From JADLHS01 sp049840435 (GTDB lineage Bacteria > Verrucomicrobiota > Verrucomicrobiia > Limisphaerales > JADLHS01): DNA of 64,000 bases. The notes below the pieces were generated by a model. The model saw only the letters and a program-made list of their open reading frames with translations, was not told the DNA's origin and did no database searches. This document shows, piece after piece, positions 29,585 to 38,583 of this stretch; the stretch's first letter is position 1, and every line of letters begins with the position of its first letter. The stretch is taken from the NCBI GenBank assembly GCA_049840435.1, contig JASGKY010000016.1:1-64000 (forward strand), written 5' to 3'. The position numbers and the translations under genes were made by a program.

Positions 29585-30355
29585 TTATCTTTCGGCGGCC
29601 AAAAATTGAGTGACGAGGCGGAGAAATACTTCGGGCGTTTCGGCATGAACCCAATGACCGGCTGGCGCGATGGTCTCCACCGTGGCTTGCGGGAAAATTT
29701 GCTGGATCAAGGTGACATCCGGCTCGGTGAGATAATCTGACTGGCCGCCGCGGATGAACAAGGTCGGACCGCAGAATTGGGGAGACCGCGGAATGGTGCT
29801 CCGGATGTGATGGTAATTCGCGCGTAGCGCGGCGACGTTCGGTTTCCAGCGCAGCTTGCCCGTTTCGTCGCGTCCGAGGTTTTTCAGCAAGAACTGGCGG
29901 ATGTTTTTGTCCGGCACTGCAGGGAGTAGGGCGGCTTCAACCTCGCTGCGTTGATGAAACAGGGTCAAGTCCAGCGCGTGCATGGTTGCCAGAATCTCCG
30001 CATAGCGTGGCGGATATTCGCGGGGGGACATATCAACGACGATGAGCTTGTGCAGCAATCGGGGATGAAGTTGCGCCAACCGCATTGCGACTTTACCGCC
30101 CATCGAATGGCCGATCAGGCTGACCGGGCCGAGGTGGTGATCTTGAATGAACCCAGCGATATCTGTCGCCATAAGTTCGTAGGTGAAGTCATCTGTGTGC
30201 GGCGAGCGACCGTGATTGCGCAGATCGAGCAAGAAAACCTGAAACTGGACCGAGAGCGCCTGCGCGTGTGGCATCCAATTGTCGAGCGAGCCGAGCAAGC
30301 CGTGCAGGATGAGCAGGGGCGGACCGTGGCCGATCACGTGGTGATGCGGCCTCAT
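29585..30355 (-). CDS. Alpha/beta-fold hydrolase (YbfF/ABHD11-like esterase)
   Basis: 256 residues. Oxyanion-hole region LLILHGLLGSLDNW, then DLRNHGRSPHT, nucleophile elbow GHSMGG, acid Asp in IRGGQSDYL, and catalytic His in PAGHWVHAETPE. This order and length fit the short-chain acyl-CoA or ester hydrolases like E. coli YbfF. No signal peptide, so cytoplasmic. Its ATG overlaps the stop of the response regulator by 4 bp, so it is the last gene of the kinase-regulator operon. Confidence 0.88.
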   Translation of the reverse strand: MRPHHHVIGHGPPLLILHGLLGSLDNWMPHAQALSVQFQVFLLDLRNHGRSPHTDDFTYELMATDIAGFIQDHHLGPVSLIGHSMGGKVAMRLAQLHPRLLHKLIVVDMSPREYPPRYAEILATMHALDLTLFHQRSEVEAALLPAVPDKNIRQFLLKNLGRDETGKLRWKPNVAALRANYHHIRSTIPRSPQFCGPTLFIRGGQSDYLTEPDVTLIQQIFPQATVETIAPAGHWVHAETPEVFLRLVTQFLAAER

Positions 30356-30987
30356 GCCTTAGCGGGACGGGGGGAGTTCAGGATTTCCAACGCCCGCAAC
30401 GTCGCGGCGCTGCGGGTTTCCACGCCCAGGTGCTGAAAAATCTCCAGCAGATGCTTTTTCACGGTGGATTCACTGATGCCAAGGATGGCGGCGATGTCGC
30501 CGTTGGTTTTGCCCTGTGCCACCCAGAGCAGAACTTCAGCGACGCGCGGCGTGAGATTCAGCTTTAACAATGGTTCGAACGACGAAAAGTCCGGCTTGAA
30601 CTCGCGCTGGCCTTGCTGTTCGGAGCGGCGCAGCCGGGCGGTGATGGCTTCCAGCAGGTCGAGGCGCGCGACCGGCTTGGTCAGGTAATCGTCCGCGCCG
30701 AGATTCATGCCACTGCGCAAATCCTCCTTCTCCCCCTTGGCGGTCAGGAAGACAAAGGGGATGGCAGACAGTTCGGAATCCTCGCGCAACGCCGTGAGCA
30801 CGCCGTGACCGTCGAGTTCCGGCATCATCACGTCACACAAGATCAGGTCCGGCTTCTCGCGCTTCACCGCTTCCAGGCCGAGGCGGCCATTCTCGGCCCC
30901 GATGGGTTGGAATTTTTCCAGCTTCAGAATCGTGAGCAAGTTGCGCCGCATTTCCGGCTCATCTTCGATAACGAGTATTTTTTTCAT
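30352..30987 (-). CDS. Response regulator, REC with LuxR/NarL-type HTH
   Basis: 211 residues. Receiver with acidic pocket (VIEDEPEM), phospho-acceptor Asp52 (LILCDVMMPELDG) and Lys in DDYLTKPVARL. The C-terminal HTH (LTPRVAEVLLWVAQGKTNGD, then ISESTVKKHLLEIFQHLGV) is the DNA-binding domain. It sits between and overlaps both neighbours by 4 bp (kinase upstream, hydrolase downstream), so it is the cognate partner of the multi-PAS kinase. Confidence 0.93.
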   Translation of the reverse strand: MKKILVIEDEPEMRRNLLTILKLEKFQPIGAENGRLGLEAVKREKPDLILCDVMMPELDGHGVLTALREDSELSAIPFVFLTAKGEKEDLRSGMNLGADDYLTKPVARLDLLEAITARLRRSEQQGQREFKPDFSSFEPLLKLNLTPRVAEVLLWVAQGKTNGDIAAILGISESTVKKHLLEIFQHLGVETRSAATLRALEILNSPRPAKA

Positions 30988-33900
30988 TTTGCCTCCTGAT
31001 GATTGGTTGCGAAAAGGGGAATCTTGACGGTGACGGTGGTGCCACGACCGACGGTGCTTTCGACTTTGATTTTGCCGCGATGCAGTTCCACGCAGCGTTT
31101 GACGATGGTCAAGCCCAGCCCCGTGCCGGGTACCTGGCCAGCATTGCGACCGCGGTAGAATGCGCTGAACAGGCGTTCGAGATCCGCTTCGGGAATGCCC
31201 ATGCCGTGATCCCGGATGCGGCAGACGGCGGAATCGCCGTCGCGTTCGATCTCAAAGTGAACAGTGCTGCCTGCCGGGGAATACTTCACCGCATTCGAGA
31301 GCAGATTGATGAAGACGTGTTGCAGCAATCGTTCGTCGGCGTAGGCGTTTTTGACATCGGTTGGGGTTGAAACCTGGACGAGGCATTTGTTGTTCGTCGC
31401 TGACTGGAGTTCCTCCACCAAGCGGCGGCAGAAGCTCGGGAAATCGAGTGCGGTGGGCCGGAAGTCCAGTTTGCCTGCTTCGACCATCCCAAGCACAAGC
31501 ACTTCTTCCATCAAGTCCGCCATGCGTCTCGTGTTCTTGCGGATGGAGAGCAATTGTTCGCGCCGGTCCTCGGGCTCGAGCTGGTCAAGATAGTTTTCCA
31601 GAATCTCTGCCGAGGACATGATGACACCGAGCGGGGTGCGGAATTCGTGCGAGACCATCGAGACGAAATTGCTCTTGAGCTGGCCGAGTTCCTTTTCGCG
31701 CGCGAGGGATTTTAACAACTCTGCTTCCGCCTGCTTGCGTTCGGAGATGTCGTTGACGGCTGCTTGAATGATCTGTTTACCGCCCCATTGCACGCGGGTG
31801 AGGATGACCTCCACCGGAATTTCCTCGCCATTTTTGCGCCGCGCCACCCATTCGAAGCGGACGTGACCTTTGCTCAGGCATTCTTGAATGTATTTCTGCG
31901 CCAGTGTGGCGGTGTCATCGCCGTTGGGCTGGATGGGCGGCGAGGTCATGCGCGGATGCAGCCCGATCAATTCGTGGGGCGAATCATAACCCAGGATCTG
32001 CACGATGGCCGGATTCACTTCGAGATACTGATATTCGTCGTGCAACATGACGCCCTGGCTCGATGCCTCGAACAACGCCCGGAATTTTTCTTCCGATTCC
32101 CGCAATGCGGCTTCCGCCTTTTTGCGGTCGGTGATGTCTTCGGCAATGCCCCAGATCTCGTTGTGCCGCCCGGCGTCTTCAGCAGCATCCCGTTGATCAC
32201 GATGGGCACACGATGACCGTCCTTGTGGAGGTATTCCTTTTCAATCGGACCGAAGCGTCCGGTTTGTTGCAAGGTTGCCAAGATACCTTGCTCTAGGGCC
32301 TCGTATTCGCGGGGCGTCACGTCCCAATAACTCAGCGCCAGCACTTCTTCCGGGGTGCGTCCGACGATGCGTGCGAAGGATTCGTTGGCCTGCAGAAACC
32401 GGCCGTCCCAACTGGCGCGCGCCATGCCGAGTGGTGACAAGGCGAACAAGGCTTTGAATTTTTCTTCGGACTCGCGCAAGAGGTTTTCCGATCGGGCGCG
32501 ATGGGATTCTTCCAACGCAAGCGAAGCCATCGCGGCAAGCGACGAGGCGAAATCAATCTCCTCCGCCGTCCATTCCCGCGCCGGGCCAATGTGCTCGTGA
32601 CAGATGACGCCGACGACTTCGCCACGCACCCAGACCGGCACATCGAGCAGTGAGGTGATGCCAAGTGGTTTAAGATAACTCTCGATCAAGCCGCTGGTGG
32701 CCGGGTGAATAAACACATTGCTGGCGGCGATGGGACGCTTGTGTGCAAGTGCGGAGAAATACGCAGGTGCATCCGCTACGCTCAGGCGCGTGCCTTTGAA
32801 ATTTTCCTCCACCGTCTGGCTGGTGCTGAGATAGAGGGATTCGCAGACGAGCGCCGAGTCGTTTTCCTGCAAGGACCAATAACTCACGCGCGCGATGTCC
32901 ATCGTTGCCGCGGCCTGACGGGTGATGGCGCGTACGGCCTGGTCAAAGTTGGATTTGTCAGAGCGCGCCAGTTTCAGCAGCACGTCGCGATGTTTTTGCA
33001 TCTGTTCGCTGCGATACCGTAAGGAGGCCTCGATCAGTTTGTGTTCGGTGTTGTCAATGATGCTGGCGCGTAGCAACGTCCGCTCGTCACTGGGGAGCCG
33101 CACCAGCCGGACTTCGGTCGGCACAATGCGGCCGGAGGTGTGCGTGTGCAGCCATTCAAAGACGGGCGTCTTGCCGGCCACTGCTTGGCTGATCCAGTCG
33201 CGTGCGGCGATGGCGGAGGGCCGGCCATCCGGTTGAAACTCCGGGCTGACATCCCACGGGCCGATGCGGGTCAGCTCTTCGCTGGTGACGCCATAAAGAT
33301 TCAATGCGTGTTTGTTGCCGCTGAGAAAGCGGCCGGTGTCGCCGTCGAACACCACGATGGCTTCCGGCGCGTGTTCGAGAATGGTGCGCAACCGCGCTTC
33401 GCTCGCAGTCAGTTCCCCCGTGCGCTCCGCGATGCGTTGCTCCAGCGATGCGTTGAGCTGTCGGATTTCGTCTTCAGCGTGTTTGCGTTCGGTGATGTCA
33501 GCGACCGAGCCGACGTGATACAGCACCTTGCCAGTGGCTTCATCGCGCACGGCCAGACTGTTGGTCAGCCCCCACCAGTGCTTGCCATCGCGGCGGAGAT
33601 ATTCGATCTCCTCGTTGCGAAACCCGCCGGCCCGGGCCAGCAAGTCGAGCAAGCGCGCCCGGGCCTTTGGGTGGGCATAGAGCTTTTCACGGGGCACGTG
33701 GCGCATTTCTTCCAGCGATGTGTAACCGGACATGCGGAGATACGCGCGGTTGGCAAAGATCAATTCATGATTCGGGCCGGTGCGATAGATGGCCTCGGAA
33801 ATGTTGTCGGTGACGGAGACGAGCAATTGCTGGTTTTCGCGCAATTCGTTTTCTGTGCGCTTGCGTTCCGTGATGTCGCGGGAGACCGAAAGGAGCAGGG

Positions 33901-34300
33901 GCTGTTCGCCCCCGCGGATCAGCGTGAGCACGATCTCGACGGGGAGTTGTGTCCCATCGAACCGGTTGATGACCCACTCGAAGCGGTGACTACCCTTGGC
34001 GATGGCGATTTGAATCACCTCCTTGACCTTGTCCGCCGAACGTACCCCGTCTGGCTGATACTCCGGGGAAATGATGCTGGGGTTGCTGCCGAGTAGCGCC
34101 GCCTTGTTGGGCGCCCCGGTGATGCGGACGGAGGCAGCATTGACGTCCAGAAACACGCCGGTCAGCGGGTCCTGCAACGTCATTGCGTCAGCGCTACGCT
34201 CAAACAACAAGCGGAACATGCCCGCAGTGTCGCTGAATTCCGACTCGGCGGCACTGGGCCGTTCGGTCCATTTACCGCCCGCGGTGGGTTCGTTAATCAT
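30984..34300 (-). CDS. Multi-PAS/GAF sensor histidine kinase, one frameshift
   Basis: About 1,105 residues after repair. Order: PAS (FRLLFERSADAMTLQDPLTG), PAS (VTDNISEAIYRTGPNHELIF), PAS (ILEHAPEAIVVFDGDTGRFL), GAF (FDQAVRAITRQAAATMDIAR ... VPVWVRGEVVGVICHEH), PAS (LFALSPLGMARASWDGRFLQ), PAS (LFEASSQGVMLHDEYQYLEV), HisKA (SMVSHEFRTPLGVIM) and HATPase_c (INLLSNAVKYSPAG; RDHGMGIPEADLERLF; GTGLGLTIV). No membrane helix, so it likely senses a cytoplasmic or diffusible signal such as redox or gas. A missing G in a G run near 32166 splits it into two frames. I chose the ATG at 34300 because upstream codons have no PAS homology. It overlaps the regulator by 4 bp. Confidence 0.92.
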
Positions 34301-34666
34301 GTTGCCGTGAAATTGAAATCGAATTTGGCGCTGGCTGCCAAGCCGGCGCAAAGTTGGGCGCAATCGGCGCAAAGTGCAACTCCGCTTCTGCCCCTTCCTT
34401 TGGCCAAGACCGTCGTTGGTGGCGTGGTCCGACAGAATTCCCCGTTCGCCTTGTTGAGCGATCGCGCCCAGAAACGGGTGCGAATTCCGCCTCCCAACAT
34501 TGGGCTGCGTCCGGTTTTTCGAGGCAATAAATCCTATCTGCGAGCCCTGCGGGCGGCGGAAATGGCTGCGTGGAATGCGAGTCCCCAATTTCCGACGTTT
34601 TGATATTTGATCCCTTGCTGATCCCTAAACCAAACCTGACCCTCAAACCTGACCCTTCCTTTCGAT
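34301..34666. promoter_or_regulatory. Divergent intergenic region with three GGCGCAA repeats
   Basis: 366 bp between the multi-PAS kinase (minus) and the cytochrome c gene (plus). Three direct copies of GGCGCAA lie at 34345-34351, 34357-34363 and 34366-34372, 45-72 bp before the kinase start. They could be a regulator site. No ORF here has coding character. Confidence 0.4.
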
Positions 34667-35251
34667 ATGAAACTGAAATACCTTCTGCCCGTTGGAATCC
34701 TGACCCTTGCCAGTGCCGCCGTGCTCATCGGTGCTGCGCCCAAGGCGAAAGCCAAATCAGAATCCGCTGCCGTTTCGCAAACCCTCGTGCAACGCGGTGA
34801 ATATCTCGTCCGCTTCGGAGACTGCGGAACGTGTCATACTCCGTTGAAGTTCGGGCCGAACGGTCCTGAGCCGGATGCGACGCGCTTTCTCTCGGGCCAT
34901 CCAGAGAATACCAAACTTCCGCCACCAGATTTAAAACCTGGCCCGTGGTTTGCCGCGACCGCCGGCATGACGGCTTGGGCCGGCCCGTGGGGCATCAGTT
35001 ATGCCGCCAACATCACGCCGGACACCAATACCGGCATTGGCATCTGGACGGAAGAAATGTTCCTGAAGGCGATGCGGACCGGCAAACACATGGGCGACGG
35101 TCGGCCGATTTTGCCACCGATGCCGTGGCAGTCCATCGGGACATTGAGCGATGAAGATTTGAAGGCAGTGTTTGCTTATCTGCGCACCGTTCCTGCGATC
35201 CAGAACCGTGTGCCTGAACCGGTGACACCAAATCACTTCGCCGCAGAATGA
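34667..35251 (+). CDS. Secreted c-type cytochrome
   Basis: 194 residues. Signal peptide (YLLPVGILTLASAAVLIGAA) followed by one heme c motif CGTCH near residue 53, in the context RGEYLVRFGDCGTCHTPLKF. The sequence DDLKAVFAYLRTVPAIQNRV near the end is typical of small cytochromes c paired with alcohol or sugar dehydrogenases. The axial Met is likely one of those in LPPMPWQSIG or the preceding loops. Periplasmic electron carrier. A strong terminator follows at 35287. The partner dehydrogenase is not in the window. Confidence 0.88.
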   Translation: MKLKYLLPVGILTLASAAVLIGAAPKAKAKSESAAVSQTLVQRGEYLVRFGDCGTCHTPLKFGPNGPEPDATRFLSGHPENTKLPPPDLKPGPWFAATAGMTAWAGPWGISYAANITPDTNTGIGIWTEEMFLKAMRTGKHMGDGRPILPPMPWQSIGTLSDEDLKAVFAYLRTVPAIQNRVPEPVTPNHFAAE

Positions 35252-35286
35252 GTGCGACAGCCAGCTGTGAATAGATAATTGACTGA

Positions 35287-35310
35287 AAGGGCGCACGAGA
35301 GTGCGCCCTT
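35287..35310 (+). terminator. Rho-independent terminator-like hairpin after cytochrome c
   Basis: A perfect 10-bp stem (AAGGGCGCAC with GTGCGCCCTT) around a GAGA loop, followed by GAATTTT. It lies 35 bp after the cytochrome stop. Confidence 0.8.
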
Positions 35311-35382
35311 GAATTTTCTCCGGCGCCACCGTCTGAGCATTGTCCGATCCGTGACAATGCCGGCAGGGAGCCGACTGAACTG

Positions 35383-35559
35383 ATGAAAAATAACATCAAG
35401 AAATTGAAATTGAATCCTGCGTTCAAGCGACGCCAGGTGCTTCCTTTTTTGCCTGATCTTGCAGTCCGAACTGGCGCGTCCCCCGGGGGCACCAAAAAGA
35501 CAGCACCAAGAACCGCTGCTGGTTCAGAGGTGTCGGCGACCTGGGCAATGACGGAGTAG
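35383..35559 (+). CDS. Possible small protein, 58 residues
   Basis: An ORF below the usual length cut-off. It starts MKNNIKKLKLNPAFKRRQVL, followed by a Thr/Ser/Ala/Gly-rich second half (RTGASPGGTKKTAPRTAAGS) and ends at TAG 35557-35559. A possible ribosome site (AGGGAG) lies 12 nt before the ATG, which is rather far. The basic N-terminus and small-residue C-terminus are the layout of a peptide precursor, but there is no GG cleavage motif at the expected place and no modification enzyme nearby. It fills most of the gap between the cytochrome terminator and the GH3 gene. Coding status is uncertain. Confidence 0.3.
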   Translation: MKNNIKKLKLNPAFKRRQVLPFLPDLAVRTGASPGGTKKTAPRTAAGSEVSATWAMTE

Positions 35560-35581
35560 CCGGCTTGCTATCCATCTGTGT

Positions 35582-37441
35582 TTAATTTGCTTTGCCCATC
35601 AGGCGTTCTTGCAGCGTGGAGTAATTCAAACCGTAACCCAGCGGGAACTGTGGTTTCGCCACCACATCATTTGCCAACGCTGCATTGCTCTCCGGCCACG
35701 GCCGCGGCAATTTGCCGGTGGGCTTGTAATCGCCGAACAAGACGTCGGCCACGCCTTGGCCTTCCGTTCCCGGCAGCCACGCTGCAACAAATGCCTCGGT
35801 CTGTGTCAGGGCTGAACCCAACACGAGTGGGCGACCCGAGAGCAGAATGGTGACCACCGGCGCACCAGTTGCATGAGCTTTTTCAATCAGCGCGAGATCT
35901 TCGGCGGGCAGGGGCAACTCGGTGCGATCACCTTTCATTTCCGCGTACGGCTTTTCGCCTACCACGACAATCACGGCCTCCGCCCCTTTGAGTCCTGTGG
36001 CGTCCGCTGAGAAGACGACCTTGGTGTCGGCTGACACAGTTTTGCGGATTGCATTCAGAATGGTGGTCCCGCCGGGGATTTTGTTACCCGGTTCGCCCTG
36101 CCAGTCAATCGTCCAGCCACCGCATTGGATGCCCAGATCGTCCGCCGCTTTGCCGATCACGGCGAGGTGTTTGAGTTTTTTTGAAAGTGGTAGCACCCGC
36201 TTTTCATTCTGTAACACCACCAGAGATTCTCGCACACACTCACGCGCTACTTCACGATGCGCTGGGCTTCCGAATGCCTTGGCTAATTCCGGATTTGCAT
36301 AGGGATGCTCGAACAAGCCCATCTCAAACTTGACTGTCAGAATCCGGCGCACTGCATCATCAATCCGTGTCAGCGGAATTTTCCTCTCGTTCACCAACTC
36401 GGTCAGGAACGCGATGAATTCATGATAATTGTTTTTCTGCCCCGATCCATTGGGGATCATGATCATGTCCAGTCCAGCATTGATGGAGGCTTCCACGTCA
36501 CTCTTGTAATCGCCCGGCAATTGATCAATCGCCGCCCAATCGCTGACGAGGAAACCTTTGAATCCCAGTTCGCCTTTGAGCACGTCAGTGAGCAGGCGCT
36601 TGTGCCCATGCATCTTCTGGCCGTTCCAACTGCTGTAGGAAACCATGATGGATCTTGTGCCCGCTTGAATCGCTTCTACATACGGCGCGAGATGCAACCG
36701 GCGCAACTCAGCTTCATCGCCGATCGTGTTGCCTTGATCAATGCCGTCCTGCGTGCCGCCGTCGCCGGCGAAGTGTTTGGTGCAGGCGAGTAGTTGAAAA
36801 CCGCCGGGGAGTGGCGCTTGAAAGCCGCGATTGGCCGCCGCTCCCAACTGACCCACTAACGCCGGATCGCTGCTGAAACTTTCATAGCTGCGCCCCCAGC
36901 GGATGTTTTGCGCCACAGCCACGCAAGGCGCGAATGCCCAATGCATGCTCGTGGCGGCGATTTCTTCGGCGGTGACCCGCGCCGCACGTTCCACCAGGGC
37001 CGGATTATGTGTTGCGCCCAAGCCGATGTTGTGCGGAAAAACCACCGCGCCGAGCACGTTGTTGTGACCGTGAACGGCATCAATCCCATAGAGCAATGGA
37101 ATCTTCAACCGTGTCTGCAGAGCGCGTTGCTGGAAGGACGTTGCAAACCTGCGCCAAGTCTCGAATGAGTTGTTGGCCGGATTGGAGTTTCCACCGCTTA
37201 AGACGGAGCCGAGGAATAGCTTTTCAACGTCACCTGGATTTTTTTGTAACGCATCGGAATCCACTTGGGTCATCTGGCCGATCTTTTCCGCGAGCGTCAT
37301 TTGTTGTAGCAGGGCTTCGGCCTTCTGGGCCGAAGCCGACGTCGGCTCCGCCGCGTGCAAGTGCAAGATGGCGAAGGAGGCCAAAAGGACCGTTGGCAGG
37401 GAGCGGGTGAATTTTGCGGCGCCGAAAACAAAGCGGTTCAT
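35582..37441 (-). CDS. bglX: Glycoside hydrolase family 3 beta-glucosidase, secreted
   Basis: 619 residues with a signal peptide (PTVLLASFAILHLHAAEP). The N-terminal TIM barrel has LLYGIDAVHGHNNVLGAVVF, KHFAGDGGT with the conserved Lys-His, and the catalytic nucleophile Asp301 in GFLVSDWAAI. The C-terminal alpha/beta sandwich follows from about residue 405 (VVLQNEKRVLPLSKKLKHLA ... FPLGYGLNYS). The length matches short two-domain GH3 exo-glucanases such as plant-type ExoI. It would release glucose from beta-glucan oligomers in the periplasm. The palindrome at 37499 is 57 bp before its ATG, and two GH5 genes nearby carry the same element, which supports a shared beta-glucan role. Confidence 0.93.
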   Translation of the reverse strand: MNRFVFGAAKFTRSLPTVLLASFAILHLHAAEPTSASAQKAEALLQQMTLAEKIGQMTQVDSDALQKNPGDVEKLFLGSVLSGGNSNPANNSFETWRRFATSFQQRALQTRLKIPLLYGIDAVHGHNNVLGAVVFPHNIGLGATHNPALVERAARVTAEEIAATSMHWAFAPCVAVAQNIRWGRSYESFSSDPALVGQLGAAANRGFQAPLPGGFQLLACTKHFAGDGGTQDGIDQGNTIGDEAELRRLHLAPYVEAIQAGTRSIMVSYSSWNGQKMHGHKRLLTDVLKGELGFKGFLVSDWAAIDQLPGDYKSDVEASINAGLDMIMIPNGSGQKNNYHEFIAFLTELVNERKIPLTRIDDAVRRILTVKFEMGLFEHPYANPELAKAFGSPAHREVARECVRESLVVLQNEKRVLPLSKKLKHLAVIGKAADDLGIQCGGWTIDWQGEPGNKIPGGTTILNAIRKTVSADTKVVFSADATGLKGAEAVIVVVGEKPYAEMKGDRTELPLPAEDLALIEKAHATGAPVVTILLSGRPLVLGSALTQTEAFVAAWLPGTEGQGVADVLFGDYKPTGKLPRPWPESNAALANDVVAKPQFPLGYGLNYSTLQERLMGKAN

Positions 37442-37498
37442 GAGCTTATCGAGTGTGGTATTCCGTTAAAAAGTTTGCAGGTTTACAGCAAAACCTCC

Positions 37499-37514
37499 TC
37501 CCTCTTTCGAGGGA
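37499..37514. promoter_or_regulatory. Palindrome TCCCTC-TTTC-GAGGGA (site 1 of 5)
   Basis: Perfect 6-bp arms around TTTC, 57 bp upstream of the GH3 start on the minus strand. It is not followed by a T-run, so it is not a terminator. It is the consensus form of an element found five times in this locus. Confidence 0.7.
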
Positions 37515-37644
37515 GAATTATTATTACGGTTGCTATGGTGGGTGATGGTGTCTGTATCTTCGCCAGGCAGTGAACAAGAGAGAGGCTGGAATGAGAGCTA
37601 CGTCGATGAGCTTAAATCACGTCCAACGCAGCGCGTTGTCGTAA

Positions 37645-38517
37645 TCACTGAATCACCGTGCTTCGATCCATCAGCCATTGCAGGTCGCCTGGATCGGGGG
37701 TGGCCGGGTCTAGATCGCCCGTCGTGGTGCTTTTGATCATGTTGTTGTCCCGCCATTTTTTGATTTCGGCGTGACCATCCACAAACGCCAATCCACCCGC
37801 GCCATTGTGATAGCTGGCCGGACGATCAATCCACTTGCGGCTGCCGCCGGTGAGAGTCGGATCGCAAATGAACCAGCCATCGTTAATGCTGTATGGATTT
37901 TCATCAATGAACGTGAAAATCTGCGTCGCGTTGGCGACGTCTGTGAGCTTGCGAAAATCTCGGCCCCGCACCGAGTGCGCCCGCGTAGTGTTCCAGCTTT
38001 GGATCGGGTTCATCCACCCATTCATGGACATGCTGCGAACCGAATATGGTGACGCTGATGAACTGGCTGACAGTGCGGAGCGCCGGTCTGCCGGGCATTT
38101 GTAGATCGTGATCGTCTTGGAGTAGGGGTACAACAGGCCGACCCGGATCAATTCGGCGTTTGCGGCGGAAAGGGGCACGCTGATGTCGCCATAAACCCAC
38201 ATGTTGTTGGGATTGCCCGGATCGGTCCACGGATTCGGTAGATACGGCACGGAAAACGCCTGCCCGCCCGTTCGCACGATCTGGTCGGTGTTGTCGTCAG
38301 AATAAAGGATGAATGCGAGTTGCAACTGCCGCAGATTGTTTACGCATTGTGTGCCTTGCGCCTTCTGCTTGGCCTTGGCCAGCGCGGGCAGGAGCATGGC
38401 CGCCAGAATCGCGATAATCGCGATAACGACCAGTAGCTCGATCAAAGTGAAGCCGCGCCTGCGGGGCGGGGCGAGCTGGAAATTCATCTGGGAATCGTTG
38501 CGAATCTCAATCTTCAT
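37645..38517 (-). CDS. Type II-like pseudopilin with H-X9-DG domain
   Basis: 290 residues. The prepilin signal RRRGFTLIELLVVIAIIAIL has the cleavage Gly and Glu5, then LAAMLLPALAKAKQKAQGTQ and the YSDDNTDQ region. Near the C-terminus is the H-X9-DG box (YHNGAGGLAFVDGHAEI), a form abundant in Verrucomicrobia, Planctomycetes and Lentisphaerae, where dozens of copies are often tied to exported enzymes. It lies 66 bp after the LamG/CBM6 gene on the same strand. The protein would sit in the inner membrane with its domain in the periplasm. Its target is unknown; context suggests the neighbouring glycan-binding protein. Confidence 0.93.
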   Translation of the reverse strand: MKIEIRNDSQMNFQLAPPRRRGFTLIELLVVIAIIAILAAMLLPALAKAKQKAQGTQCVNNLRQLQLAFILYSDDNTDQIVRTGGQAFSVPYLPNPWTDPGNPNNMWVYGDISVPLSAANAELIRVGLLYPYSKTITIYKCPADRRSALSASSSASPYSVRSMSMNGWMNPIQSWNTTRAHSVRGRDFRKLTDVANATQIFTFIDENPYSINDGWFICDPTLTGGSRKWIDRPASYHNGAGGLAFVDGHAEIKKWRDNNMIKSTTTGDLDPATPDPGDLQWLMDRSTVIQ

Positions 38518-38537
38518 GGGGGTAGAATTTTCGAATT

Positions 38538-38572
38538 GGGGTCGGTCACCACGGATGGCGGTGACCGACCCC
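38538..38572. repeat. Perfect 13-bp hairpin between two co-oriented genes
   Basis: GGGGTCGGTCACC (38538-38550) pairs with its exact complement (38560-38572) around a 9-nt loop. It lies between the stop of the LamG/CBM6 gene and the start of the pseudopilin gene on the minus strand. There is no T-run, so it may stabilise mRNA ends or attenuate rather than terminate. Confidence 0.75.
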
Positions 38573-38583
38573 CGATAGAACCA

